From assembly GCF_001039355.2 (NCBI RefSeq), contig NW_019775934.1:108842-163197 (forward strand): a stretch of 54,356 nucleotides of DNA, read 5' to 3'. Of the stretch, positions 9,600 to 21,307 are shown piece by piece. A model generated the notes under the pieces. The model made no database searches, had not been told where the DNA came from, and was given only the letters and a program-made list of their open reading frames with translations. The stretch comes from Lingula anatina (Eukaryota; Brachiopoda; Lingulata; Lingulida; Lingulidae). The translations under genes were made by a program, and so were the position numbers. Position 1 is the stretch's first letter, and every line of letters begins with the position of its first letter.

Positions 9600-12316
9600 C
9601 TAACACGTTGGCCCAACTGTTATACCAACGCCGGCAAACGCAGTGGTCACGGCATTTTGGTCGTAGGTCAAGTCACCAGCCGCTTTCATGACGCCACACG
9701 CACCTGCTTGGAATGTCGACGTTGAGCTCCAGTACAGTCTGTTGGCTAAGGTCATGGTCTTGAAGGCCTTTTCGACATCCCAACCTGCAGAGGTGCTGAG
9801 AAGGTAAAACGCTTTATTGAACACGCCGCTGCTGTAATGCACGTTTAGGCCGTCGTAGTAATTGTCTACGTGGTCAATAGATCTACCATCACTAGGAGGG
9901 TTTGACATGCTTCGTAACCCACCGCCGCTCTTGGTTGTGTCCTGGCCGACTTGCCAGTCAACAGCGCCGTACAGATAGTATTCTAAGGCCTCTCCTGCCA
10001 TGTCAGAGAAGGCCTCGTTCATACCTCCAGATTGGGTTCGGTATTCAAGCCCGGAATGGTCCTCTGTAAAACCATGAGCAAGTTCGTGCGCCATGACGTT
10101 AAGGGTAGTCAGTGGGTGAAAGTACGTGTCACCGTCACCTATGAAACAGCGATTTCTCCAGTAGAATGCGTTCTCCATTCTGTCGCCAAAATGTACACCG
10201 ACTTTCACCGGTTTTGGGACGATGGCATCAAGGCCTGACCAGGTCTGGAACATTTCATAGGTTTTCTCTGCGAAGTAAAGGGCATCATTGGTAGGGCTGT
10301 AAGCTCCGTTTGTGACATCGGCGGCATTGTTAAAATCATTGGTACAGTCGACATTATAAACGCCCACCTGTGCCAGAAGTGCATCCATCTGTGAGCTTGT
10401 CATGCTCATGGATCCCTGTCCACCACAGTTGTAGACCTGAACGTTAGGCGTGGAGAAAGAGCAGGTACTTGTCCCGGTTGCGCGGTCGAGAGGAAGATAA
10501 CCATGGCCTCTACTGCTGCACGTCTCCTGGCGCTTTTTGGCCGATCTGCAAATATCACAAATATTGCTCATAAACAAAAAAGCAATGTGATGATTGAATA
10601 AGAACAAAGCAAGTAATGTAAGATACTTCTAACGAAAGACAAAGGCGAGAACATTAGATGAAACATTCATCATCTGTTTACCCATATGATATGGGACCTG
10701 GATTGTCATCTAACATTATCATAGATAAAAATTCTTTCCAGAGATACTACTCTTCCGGCAGTTGATATAAAACAATTAAGGTCTGCTTTTTGGACACACT
10801 GTTGATATCTTTCAATGTGCCTCGTAGTTTGTTCAAATCGTATTAAGGAAAAGTAAAATACAGATGAGAATATTTACAAATATCCAAACTGGATTCGTAA
10901 AAATATCAAAATAACAAATTAAATTGTAATCTGTCAATTTGATCAATAATTACCCTGAGCCAATGTTCCTCCAACACCCTATGGACCTGGAATGAATTAA
11001 ATGAATTCTTTGATATTCGTTGCTTGTGCATTTGTAAGAACAGAATGAAATTTCAAAACGTTACACTTAATACTTCATAGCTTCTCAAGCTACACTCTCA
11101 CGAGGATACGTAGTGCTTTAAATCTCAGTTGCTGCAGTATATACTTCCACGTCTCAAAAACCAGCGTTTTGCAGGACCATATAAAATATGTCACTTACGG
11201 TGGACTTTGGGTCGGTGCTTGTGTCGGTGCTTGTGTCGGAGCTTGAGTCGGTGCTTGTGTCGGAGCTTGAGTCGGTGCTTGTGTCGGAGCTTGCGTCGGG
11301 GTTTGTGTCGGAGCTTGAGTCACTCCAGTTTCACTGCAGTCTCCTGCAGCATTTCCGTATACCCATTTGCCGCTTTTCACATTACCACCAACGCCCCTGA
11401 TGTCAACTTTTTCTTTGGTGAGGCTTTCAAATGTCAACAAAATGGCACCATCGTTAGCATCTATGTAAAAGATCGGCTCACTGAATCCAGTTGTATCGTT
11501 GACCATGGTGAAGCGTGTTTTCCAGGTAAGATGGGCTTTGGAATTGAAAATTGCAACTTCAAGATCAGCTTCTTCGTTCGCGACTGTAGCAACTTCAGCA
11601 GCTGACAAAACAGACTTTGCAATATCCAGGGCATCTGCCTTTGAAAGTGCTGGTTTTAGGTCGGATATATCCCCGTTGATGTCGCCATAGATAAGGCCAG
11701 CGACCACGCTGTCAAAATGGCCCTTGTCTTCCTCCACAACCACCACAGTACCACGGACCGGAATACCATTCCACTTTTGGCGAAGTCTGACAAGTGTTCC
11801 TGTTGGAACGTTCACGGACTCGACGGCGCTTAGACTACTGCTTGCCTCGTAGGCGGCAGACGTGATAAGTTGGTTCGCGTTTTGGAAGTGACCCGTTGTT
11901 GCCACCTCCTCTGCGTTGAGTTCCCTTGCTGCCTCACAAGAGTACATTGCTTCAGTGGACCAAGAGGGGAAAAAGAAATAACTGACTCAGTGATAGTGTT
12001 TGCTTAGACGAAAGAATTTACTATCACGTACACCCCGTATGATCAGGTAAGATATGATTCGAATCTGACGGAAATAAATATGTTTGAATCCAATATTAAA
12101 ACAATTTCCATAAATGTTCTTGTACGTCAAACGCAACATCGTGCTTTGTTACTGTGGTTGGTTGTAACCTTATATTCCGTATCTTATGCGAAAGTGCTAC
12201 CTTAGGGTTAGAAAAATATTGAATATAATATGCACCTGAAGGCAACTGTTTTTAAGCATGTAAAATACGTATCACCTACCCAGCAGCAGTAAAGTTGCCT
12301 CCGCTATAAGACGCAT
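9600..12316 (-). CDS. Secreted M4 metallopeptidase A (thermolysin/pseudolysin type)
   Basis: Secreted zinc endopeptidase precursor of 577 aa. Coding exons: 12316-12280, 11949-11199, 10545-9600; phases join exactly (1, then 2). The start exon gives a hydrophobic signal MRLIAEATLLLLAMYSCEA. Next come FTP and PepSY-like propeptide regions, then GGVGGNVKSGKWVYGN, the start of the bacterial-type mature enzyme. A repeated APTQ linker follows, then PSAKKRQETC and the catalytic domain. Zinc site HELAH (H416, E417, H420) and GGMNEAFSD (E440) keep thermolysin spacing; the downstream active-site His lies in NVHYSSG. Sequence resembles pseudolysin and vibriolysin of Gammaproteobacteria more than other animal proteases. 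It differs from B and C by a second intron placed in the linker and by a C-terminal end VGPTC. Digestive or defensive protease is inference. Confidence 0.95.
11215..11325 (-). repeat. Coding 12-bp minisatellite (APTQ linker)
   Basis: A 12-bp unit (about nine copies) encodes repeated Ala-Pro-Thr-Gln just before the second intron of gene A. Such Pro/Thr-rich repeats are normally O-glycosylated spacers between domains. Copy number is likely variable between alleles. Confidence 0.9.
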
Positions 12317-14079
12317 GTTTGTGACTTCTTTACCTTAAAAAAATACTGAAATAATAAAATTGAAGCATCTTCTCAAAGAGAAAAAACATTTGCGTAAGAT
12401 TTGTAAGTACTACAGGTGGATAAGAATTGTATATCTCCCCTAGAAAACCAAACTTGATCACATTTGCCCAATCAAAATTTCCCCTTGACCCAGAATTTCG
12501 ACTTTTCGAAGTTTCAGCGTTTTACACATGGTAAGTTTAAAGCCTGTTTTGCTTATCAATCACATAACCAGTTTTTTATTCTGTTTCATAAGCAACTTAT
12601 GTGTTACGATTCTTTTCATAAAAACACAAGTCACAGAAACATGTACTCAAGTTGTATTAGACGGCGTGTTAGTAATAGGATATACATTTAGTTGACAAAT
12701 TCAACGGATGAATATGTAGGAAAATTATTAACTTACCGATACACCGTGCAATCGCTCAATGTGCGATTCCTTTGAATCTGAGCCAACTTTAGAGTATAGA
12801 ATCGTTTTTATGGCTATATAATGCGTAGGTGTGACAAATTATTACAATAGAATTAAGCAAGAAATAATGGCAGTGGCTTAAATAGAGACCCCTATACAGC
12901 TGGGTTCCTACGAGTGGCTAATCGTCATGTCGTCACATTTATTGTGGTCATGAGTACGGTGGCTTGTAACATGGGGATACCAAGAAAATTAATTCTTTTA
13001 GGACCATACACTCCATTTTAATTAATTTTTTGTCTTATTGGCCACGGATTAGATTATTTATTGCATCTTATAATTTTGCACCAGCATGTACGTTGACTTT
13101 TTACAGTTAAGAAGCTTTTTGTAAAAACGTTTCCAGTGCAATGGTAGTGGGATCCCTTTCATCACATGTTATAAGATTTATGAATATCACTTTGTTGCAA
13201 CAAACATCATACAGTGTACCTACACTTTGATATAGCTTACATCGAACTTCCTCACAATGGGGACACATAAAGTAAATTTGGTCTTCTGTGGCTCTGAGAT
13301 CACCAACGCAATTAGGAACATGTTATACAGTGTTAATGTATGCGTATGTGCCTGTGCATATCTGCGTGTCTGTCTGTCTGTTTGTATGTGTGCAACAAAA
13401 AATACCTCAGTATTTGATACAGAATAGCCTGCTAAATGATATACGTGCACAAAATATATATGTATAAGCATTATGATAAAGCCAATAAAAGATTCCGTTT
13501 TTCGGATGGGCAAAATATTTGTTTAGTAAATTTTTTCTCTCAAATGTATCAATTGACAAAATTTCAGTCAAGAGGTACATGTAGTAGGTCTCCCTAACTA
13601 ACAACAAAATGCAAAAGTTTTTTGAACACCACCCAAATAATAAATTGACTTGAAACCATTTGCAGGTGTTGCCTGATAGTTTTAACTTACAGATTCTTAC
13701 ACAAGTGACAAGTTCGTCACTACACGTTTGCACGTGTATGCAGGTGCATTATCAGAGTCACAAATTGGACATCAAATTAAACTTTTTAATGACGCACTAA
13801 ATTGTAGTTGTATGTAAGATTGTCAAAGTGTCAAAGTTGAATGCCCTACCCCATCAAATGAATCGCACGTTGTTGAGGCAAGTTGTGTGTATTCTTCACG
13901 GCGCATTTTTTATTGGGGGTTAATCTCAAGTTAACGTGGGTAACAAAGTGTGTGTGTTGCACATAGAAACAAAAACTGCGAGTCATAATTCTTGGAAAGA
14001 AATAAAAAGAGCCATTCAATATGGTTGGATTTTTTGTAGTTATTAAATGCTATGCCGGGGAGCAATTTTCACAAAACAT
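12317..14079. other. Intergenic region upstream of gene A
   Basis: This contains the 5' flank of M4 gene A. No further coding exon is recognised. A short TG/TCTG-rich patch lies near 13,330-13,390. The open frames here are AT-rich and without family character. Confidence 0.5.
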
Positions 14080-15109
14080 CTGGGCCCAGTTTTAAAAGAG
14101 GTGTTTAGCACTAACTAGTGTATCAGCCTAACCAGTGGATAAAATATCTAAAGGCCGGTTATCTTAACGACGTTAAAAATTGTCTTTTATAAGCCGGTAA
14201 GCTAAATAGTGTTGGAACAGTTTAAGCATTATCCAGATCATACTTGGAATTGAAATTTCCTAGAATGCATGATGTTGCTATGAACAAAATAAAAGACCCC
14301 TAATATATATATATCTTTCATACTACTTGGCTTTACTGTCTGTACACAATCTCTGAAATTGACGGTAAAAAAAATATACCAAGAACGCTCAATTGTTGCT
14401 TTATTACTTGCCATGATAACCAAGAGAATTGCTTCTGTTGCTAAAAATCTGAAGCAAGATTTCTGGAACAAGATCATGAACTGTTCATTTTGGTTAAAAA
14501 ATGAATTTTCCTGGGGTAAAGGACTACTATAGTGGTAAATGAATCCATTCCGACATTCAGAGTTAGCCCCTGTTTTTTTTTCTAAAGAGTTTTTTTCTTT
14601 GTAATATTCTCTTAAGAAAATATTACAGAGTGTAGCCATCTATGGAAGTCAGGTGATGTGGTGGCAAGCACAAGTTCCAGAATTATTGCTATTTTGGTGC
14701 TAAAATAGAATTCATATATTTCTATGAGTTGTTTACAATGTATTTTCTTGTGAAATATGGACATCATATGAACAGTTGTTATCTCTTTAAATATTTTCTA
14801 AATACGAATTTTCCTAATCAGTTGCTGTATAAGAATTGCATTTCATTGTTTAAAAACTCTTTCTTAATCTTGCAGACATGAAACTTTTAGGATTTCAGAC
14901 AAGCCTCAGGATCTTTGTCATATTTATCCAACGCTTACGAAATTTAAACTACCTCCTATGAAAGTATAAACTTAACCGACCGTTTTGGAGTTTAAACCAT
15001 TTGTTAGTGTGAAACATGGTTTATGAAACACTGTTAAAATTCGTTTAAGTTACACGTTGGATTGAAACTTCGGTTTATGCTAAACGACCTTTATTGAACT
15101 TGGCCCTGG
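14080..15109. mobile_element. Non-autonomous DNA transposon with CTGGGCCCAGTT-type ends
   Basis: The left end CTGGGCCCAGTTTTAAAAG and the reverse complement of the right end (CCAGGGCCAAGTTCAATAAAG) are clearly related, and both continue into GTTTAGC. The element is about 1.03 kb, has no transposase frame, and contains a second, nested MITE (14466-14786). Ends have drifted, so it is old. Confidence 0.65.
14466..14786 (+). mobile_element. TTAA-type MITE, copy A (nested)
   Basis: Related to the copies at 20448 and 48744 across the whole length (poly-T tract, central palindrome, GTGAAATAT block). The right end is followed by TTAA (14787-14790); the left end is eroded. The central palindrome (14601-14626) differs from the other copies at several sites in both arms, so base pairing is largely preserved. 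Confidence 0.7.
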
Positions 15110-16159
15110 TAATTTATTTACGTTTACCCTTTACACGAAAGCAGATATTCCAACATAATTGTTTCGAACGGTGCAATTGACGACATAACCTGCCCGTCGA
15201 CAACACGTGTTTGCAATTAAAGCGCACCTTCAACTTTACTGATAATGATAGTGCGCGATTTGCCAACCTGCATAACCTGCATTGCTCATAAACACGCTTC
15301 AGAATGATACACCTGCGGGGTATCTACAAATGACAATGATCAATACAAGCCATGCCCTTTCTTACTTGAAACTGTCCACAACGCGACTTATACGAAGATG
15401 TGGCTGGGGGGTTTGGAAGGGGGGCACTTCACTCCCAACTCTGTGCGCATGTACTATAAATTTTACAGCGACTTGATCTATAGACTGTACTGAATCAATC
15501 TTTGTCAATGAGGGAAATTTAGGACAGTGGCCCCCTAAAGGTTAATTTCTTGCCAAATACGGTAAGTATCGTGGGGGAATGCTCTATGAAAACGAAATTT
15601 GCTATTGTTTTTCGAAAATTGACCAGTGCCATCGTCAAGTATTTGTTCATTCATGGCTTCGTACCCCCAAAAGCAATTTTAAATCAATTTGGTTATTTTG
15701 TTCGGGTCAAGGTAAATTCAGTCATTGCCATCAGAACCATCTGGGAATAATGACAGTGAATTGAAACGGATTTTTAATGAAAGATCATCTCCACGTCATT
15801 TATGCCATACGGGTGGATCATGTGATTTGGTTTTTGCGTACGTATAAGAATCGATACGATCGGTGCATCTTGGAGCGGTTTTTGCCAATCTGCTAACCAA
15901 AAGACGTACTAATCAGGTGAGGTGGCCTATGTTGAATTATCGTGGAAGAAATGGTTAAACGCACACATAGATTCGTTGACTCCATTAATTTATTTATGCA
16001 AAATACAAATCTATTCCTCTTTGACAGTCCTTAAGAAAATCGTACATACATATGTCGAGTAACAGAAAGGATATATCACCAATAATTCTACAGGGAATCA
16101 GTTATAATCAGTCATAATTTGAATTCAAGGTATTCAAAAGAGGAGAGAAGAGGCGCGAC
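15110..16159. other. Intergenic region and 5' flank of M4 gene B
   Basis: No exon recognised. The last few hundred bases are the presumed promoter and 5' UTR of gene B. I do not see a convincing TATA box. Confidence 0.5.
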
Positions 16160-18274
16160 ATGCACTTAAGCCAATTCAGGGTGTGGTATGTGCTGGCAGC
16201 AGCAGGTAAAAGAGTGCTTTGGTTTATTATTATTTTTTAATATCATTACGTTTGAATAGCCTATTGTTAAAAATAAAATACTGATAATAAATGCTGTATC
16301 AGTATATATTTTCATCGTGCTTATTTTTGTCAAAATTTTCACTTTATATTTCAATCGTTCAGAATAGGTTTATATAACCAAAAAAGACAAAAAACTAGAC
16401 TTACGCAGTTTTTTATCAGTAGGAATCAAATATTAGTGAGACAAAACTTTAGATCATTGATCACCCGTAGCGTGAAGCTGGATCGCTGAAGAATATACAC
16501 TGCATCAACACACCTATATCCCATTGCTAATTGTAGTCCATTAACAGTGAGTGCCTTAACGTTTTTTTTTTTTTCAGTTTTTTCTTTGTCACCAGCTGAT
16601 GCTGTCAAGGAGATAGATGCCACAGCGTACGCTATCAATACAACCAGCTCTGACCCCATCAACCTCATTCAGGGTCTCAATCAAGGTGACAATTTTCGTC
16701 CAATCACAGGATTCAGGCGCTTCGATGGTGTTCAGAAGGTTCGCTTCGAACAGACGTATAAAGACATCCCGGTTTACGGATCGGTAGTTGTCATGGAAAA
16801 GAATTCGAATGGGGAATTTTACGATGTTTCTGACGGGGAGCTATTCGAGGATATCCTAATGGACTTGAACGAGACTAACCCGATGGTAACTATAGCGGAA
16901 GCTATCGATATCGCCATAGCCGCCGTCAGTGATCCAGAATCTGCGTTCAAATCTGAAGCCATTGCCGACCTCCTAGTCTCTGATGAAGGCGGATATGCCC
17001 ATCTGATTTATCGCGTAAAATTTCTGGCGAAAAAGGGTAGCGGTTACTCCAGCCCGGTTGTAATCGTTGATGCGCTTAGCGGTGAAGTTTTGAGAAATTT
17101 TGAGTCCCTGATGACCGAATCTATTCAAATTGGCGGAGTTGGTGGCAATGTCAAGTTCGGTAAATATGTCTTTGGCAACAGCGCCGGGGATTGTTCTACT
17201 GGAGGTGGTGGTGGCACCCCGACCACTGCCGGGCCAACTACCACTGCCCCCGAGGTCACCACCAACTCCACCGACTGGGATTGGTATGACTATGACTGGA
17301 ATACTACATCTAATGCTACGGCTAATGCCAATATTACCCGACGTCAAGTCGAATCTTGCAATGCCAACCAATTCCCTAAATTAATCGTCGACAAACTGGC
17401 TAACGGCAAATGCGCGCTAAAGTCAACAAACACCCAGATATATCATGTCCAGGGAAAGTCTGCTGAGCAAGATCCCGGACTAGGTGAACTCCTGAAAGAG
17501 GTCTATTCAGTTGACTGCACCAATAATTTCAACAATGTCAACGATTTTGCAAATGGCGGTTACAGCCCTGCGAATGACGCGTTTTTCTATAGCGAAAAGA
17601 CATTTGAGATGTTTCAGAAATGGTTGAAGAAACCGGCCGTGAAAGTGGAACCTCCAGGTCCCTTGAAAATTGCCGTTCATTTTGGTACGAACCTCGAGAA
17701 TGCCTTCTACTACAGAGATCGCTGTTTCTTCGGTAATGGTGCCGACACCTTCCACCCTCTCGTTGATGTGAATGTAGTTGCTCACGAGCTCGCCCATGGT
17801 TTTACTGAGGACCACTCTAATCTTGAATACGTAGACATGTCAGGGGGTATGAACGAAGCATTTTCGGACATGGCTGGGGAAGCCTTAGAATATTACCTGT
17901 TCGGAAAGGTCGACTGGATCGTTGGAGGAGCTTCCATGAAAGAAGCAGGTAAAGGACTTCGGTACTTCGACGATCCTACAAAAGATGGGCAATCCATTGG
18001 CCACGCCCGAGATTTCAGAGCTGGCATGAGCGTTCATCTCAGTAGTGGGGTTTACAACAAAGCTTTCTACACTCTAGCCAATACCAATGGTTGGAACGTG
18101 GAAAAGGCTTTCAGGGTCTTTGGTACTGCCAACGTTGTTTATTGGGGAGCCAAAGCTACCTTTAATACCGGCGCCTGTGGGGTTCGCAAGGCAGCTGCTG
18201 ATCTGAAACTACCCACTCAAGATGTTATTAATGCCTTCAGCAGCGTTGGTGTCACCTGCACTTCAGCTAAGTAA
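16160..18274 (+). CDS. Secreted M4 metallopeptidase B
   Basis: Zinc endopeptidase precursor of 580 aa. Exon 1 is 16160-16205 (start MHLSQFRVWYVLAAA), exon 2 is 16578-18274; the intron is phase 1, as in genes A and C. Signal peptide about residues 1-24, cut near SPADA. FTP/PepSY propeptide follows to about residue 205, then GGVGGNVKFGKYVFGN, a Gly/Thr/Asn-rich linker with an acidic-aromatic patch and N-glycosylation sequons, and a dibasic site R270-R271 before QVESC. Zinc site H418-E419-H422 (HELAH) and E442 (NEAFSD); downstream His502 in VHLSSG. The C-terminus SSVGVTC matches the end typical of pseudolysin. All catalytic residues are intact, so activity is expected. Paralogue C lies downstream in inverted orientation. 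Confidence 0.96.
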
Positions 18275-19356
18275 AAGTGAGCATCCACTGGGCAATGATA
18301 CAGCAGAAGATTTTTTGGTTTTTCTAGTGCTGAAGTTGTTTACTAAGATTGTCAATTTACGGTTTTGAAAGCGATTTTTAAAGGAAAATAAAATATTGAA
18401 AGATGGATGTTTTGTCCAAGCTGCTATCATTTCAGATCGCCAATATTTTAATTTTTTTTAGTTTTTACTCGGTATAATATACACACACAAAGAGACATAA
18501 AACTGATACCTTGACACAAACAGTCCTATTTAAAATCTATTGAAAGTGCTTTGGGCGCGTTTCAAAGGATGGCAGTTTTACGTGGTCATTCAATTGAAAA
18601 TAATAATGACCAACTATAGAATGGTAGTGTCTGATAGCACGAAAAGCTGAGGTGTTGGGCCAGTGGTGGAAAATGTTAATAAGTTACAAGAATAGAAAAT
18701 GTGTACATTATATATATCTTTCTTTCAGAATCTGCTACAAGGGCACTTGTTTAATTATAGCACAATAAAAAAAGTTGGTTGGATAGGACTCCACACATAC
18801 CAAAATTATTAAACAGCTGTGTTACTTCAATTTTTGAAAAAGCAGTTCGGGGATTCTTGGATAATAACGGTTGTAAAAAAAAAGTCATGTGTAAATCTTT
18901 AAGGTATTAGTTAGGGATTCATCGTTTTGCCCCCAAATTTAGTCTCTGAAATTTTTGTCTTGAAATAAACATGTGTACTGTAGTGACAAACACAAGCCAA
19001 CAGTGACATAGATATATATGCAAAGACACATCTAACTCGATTTCACTGAGCGCGGCATATCAAAGGAGTAAGAATTTTCAGATTGCCCCATAAAAATTCC
19101 ACTTCACATTACTATAATATTGGGTTTAGATTATTTTGGTGCATGGATTTGTTCAGTTATTTTTCTAAAAATCACGTGGTACCCCAGCAGCCTTATGAGT
19201 AGGGCCTAACCGTTTGAAACGGAGAAGCCTGAATGAAAGATACTGAAAGGCCTACAATACAAGTTACACCTTTATATAGAAAATCAATTAATCTTTCAGG
19301 AAAATTCAACAAATGCGGTTGGTCGAAAACGATGCGAAATATTGATTTCCTCGAAA
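18275..19356. other. 3' flank of gene B
   Basis: Contains the poly(A) signal at 18387 and otherwise AT-rich sequence with no gene seen. Confidence 0.6.
18387..18392 (+). terminator. Poly(A) signal AATAAA of gene B
   Basis: AATAAA lies 113 nt after the TAA stop of gene B. Confidence 0.6.
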
Positions 19357-20204
19357 TTATGGCCGGTGTAACATGAAAATCTGACTCCCATGGAAATCTG
19401 ACTCCCCCAGTCAAAATTTCATGATGAAAATCTGACTCCCCCCATGAAATTTTGACTCCCCCTCAAAAAACTTTATAAATCTTATTTTATTTGAGTATAT
19501 AACTTTTATCTTGTAGTATGCATAATGGAGGATACATTGGCACTTTTTGAAAATTTTCATGGGAAAATAAGAAAATTAAAAATGTGTATTTTTCCACCCA
19601 ATGACTCCTATGAAAAGGCTATGGGAGTCAAAATCCTACAGGTAGTAAGATGAATACTTGTTTCAAAAATTATCAATTTTCACCAAACTTTTCACCACCA
19701 AACTTTTAAATACTAACAAAATATATGTCACAATGCAAACCATGTGGAATACAATGGTATGGTGACTGAATATAAAATAGGGCCTTTTCTTCATGGGAGT
19801 CCAAATCCCTTGGGTATGAATATGAAGATTTTTCATTATTTTTTTCACCCAATATTTTACCACCAAGCTTTCAAATATTTCCAATATATTCTTCATAAAG
19901 TATACTTAAGGGAAAGATGTTGAAATGATCACCAAATATCAAATAAATAGCTTTTTCATAGGGGAGTCATTTTTAGTTTTCTTATTTTCTCATTAAAATT
20001 TTCACCTGCAAATTAAAAAAGTACCAGTGTATCCTTCATTATGCATCCTACAATATAAAAGTAATATACTCAAATTAAATAAGATTTATAAAGTTTTGTG
20101 GGGGGAGTCAAAATTTCATAGGGGGAGTCACATTTACATTATGAAAATTTGACTGGGGAGTCAAATTTTTGGGGAGTCAGATTTTCATGGTACACCGGTC
20201 ATTA
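19357..20204. mobile_element. Foldback MITE with GACTCCCC-repeat arms
   Basis: The terminal inverted repeat starts TGGCCGGTGTAACATGAAAA on the left and, reversed, TGACCGGTGTACCATGAAAA on the right. The inverted similarity runs for roughly 250 bp per side. Both arms are studded with GACTCCCC units next to GAAAATTTTGA-like words. The element is flanked by TTA (19357-19359 and 20202-20204), a 3-bp duplication that would fit PIF/Harbinger-type insertion. No transposase frame is present. It sits between the inverted M4 genes B and C. Confidence 0.85.
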
Positions 20205-20447
20205 ACCAACTTATCAACTTTGCTTTTTCCTCGCCAGCTCCATTACAAGAGAGTTTAAAAACTTCAAAACTTGGAATTCAAAAAATGGTTTTATAGATTG
20301 TGATTTTGTCGTCGGTGATCGATATGGTGTGTCTGAAAGATTAAAGAAAAGTTGTGGAAATTTCAAGGAAAATCAAAATTTAGCTATACAAAGTTGCATG
20401 TATGCCTTTTTTAAAAGCTCAGAGACGTGTGCCAGCGGTTTGCTTAA

Positions 20448-20772
20448 AGGGATAATAGAATTTTCACGGAGTAAACAACAATTTTCCCATGCTAACCAAT
20501 GGTTAATGAATCCATTTTTACATTCAAAGTTAGTCCCTGTTTTTTTTTCTCAAAAGTTTGGTTTTTTGTTAAAATCTCTTAAGAGATTTTAACAGAGTAT
20601 AACCATCAATGGAGGTCACGTGGTTTGAAGACAAGCTCAGATATCAAAATAATAGCTATAACTGCTGTTTTTGTCGTAAAACAGAATATATTATATTTCT
20701 GATTAATATATTGAGTTATTCACAATGTTTTTATTGTGAAATATAGACCTCATACGAAGAGTTATTATCCCT
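20448..20772 (+). mobile_element. TTAA-type MITE, copy B (best preserved)
   Basis: Ends AGGGATAATA and TATTATCCCT are inverted repeats flanked on both sides by TTAA (20444-20447, 20773-20776), as in piggyBac- or Kolobok-type insertions. A perfect 26-bp palindrome (20568-20593; half-site GTTAAAATCTCTT) sits in the centre after a T-rich tract. No coding capacity. Confidence 0.85.
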
Positions 20773-21183
20773 TTAATAAGAATTGGACTTGATACTCAGA
20801 GGGTTTCAATAAGCACATAACGCATATATTTTCGATTATTTTAGATGCGATGACATTTTTTCTATTTAAACCGTGACGATGTATTGATACAGTAATGGGA
20901 TGAGTATAAATTACTATCAGGATAAAATAACTACCGAATGTGCACGATTACAAGTTGAGCACTCCACTGATAAATGTATATTGAAACTGAATAGATATGG
21001 ACGAAGAAAAGAGAGCGTTTATATGGAAATTGTAAGATATAACATAAAGGCCCTCAAAACAGGTCGTCCGCGGGAAACAAACAATACGGGTTGGTTTGAC
21101 GTTTTCCGGCAGGGGTATAGCGCTCTTTAATTTAAAAAGTCCGCCAGTACGTAATGATTTAAATGTAACAAAGTAAAACAGCT

Positions 21184-21189
21184 TTTATT
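21184..21189 (-). terminator. Poly(A) signal AATAAA of gene C
   Basis: AATAAA on the minus strand lies about 119 nt after the TAA stop of gene C, close to the spacing seen in gene B. Confidence 0.6.
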
Positions 21190-21307
21190 TGTACCAAAAG
21201 TTCTTGCCATACTCAGAAAAAAAAAGGATAAAGGCAGAATAAGCAGAATTATAATAAATTGCATAAAGCTATTATGGTTGATCTTCTTTCATGGTAGACA
21301 ATCCTTA

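Noticed and set aside
11129-11605. Plus-strand open frame rich in Cys/Arg/Ser repeats
   Set aside because: It is the antisense shadow of the APTQ-coding repeat and propeptide exon of gene A.
9600-12316. M4 peptidase genes as bacterial contamination
   Set aside because: Genes are split by phase-consistent GT-AG introns, have eukaryotic signal exons and AATAAA signals, and are contiguous with animal genes.
16973-17815. Minus-strand frames across gene B, and the matching plus-strand frame near 21887-22075 across gene C
   Set aside because: They mirror the conserved M4 coding exons and have no domain of their own.
20329-20592. 87-codon plus-strand frame
   Set aside because: It overlaps the TTAA MITE copy and its palindrome and has no coding character.
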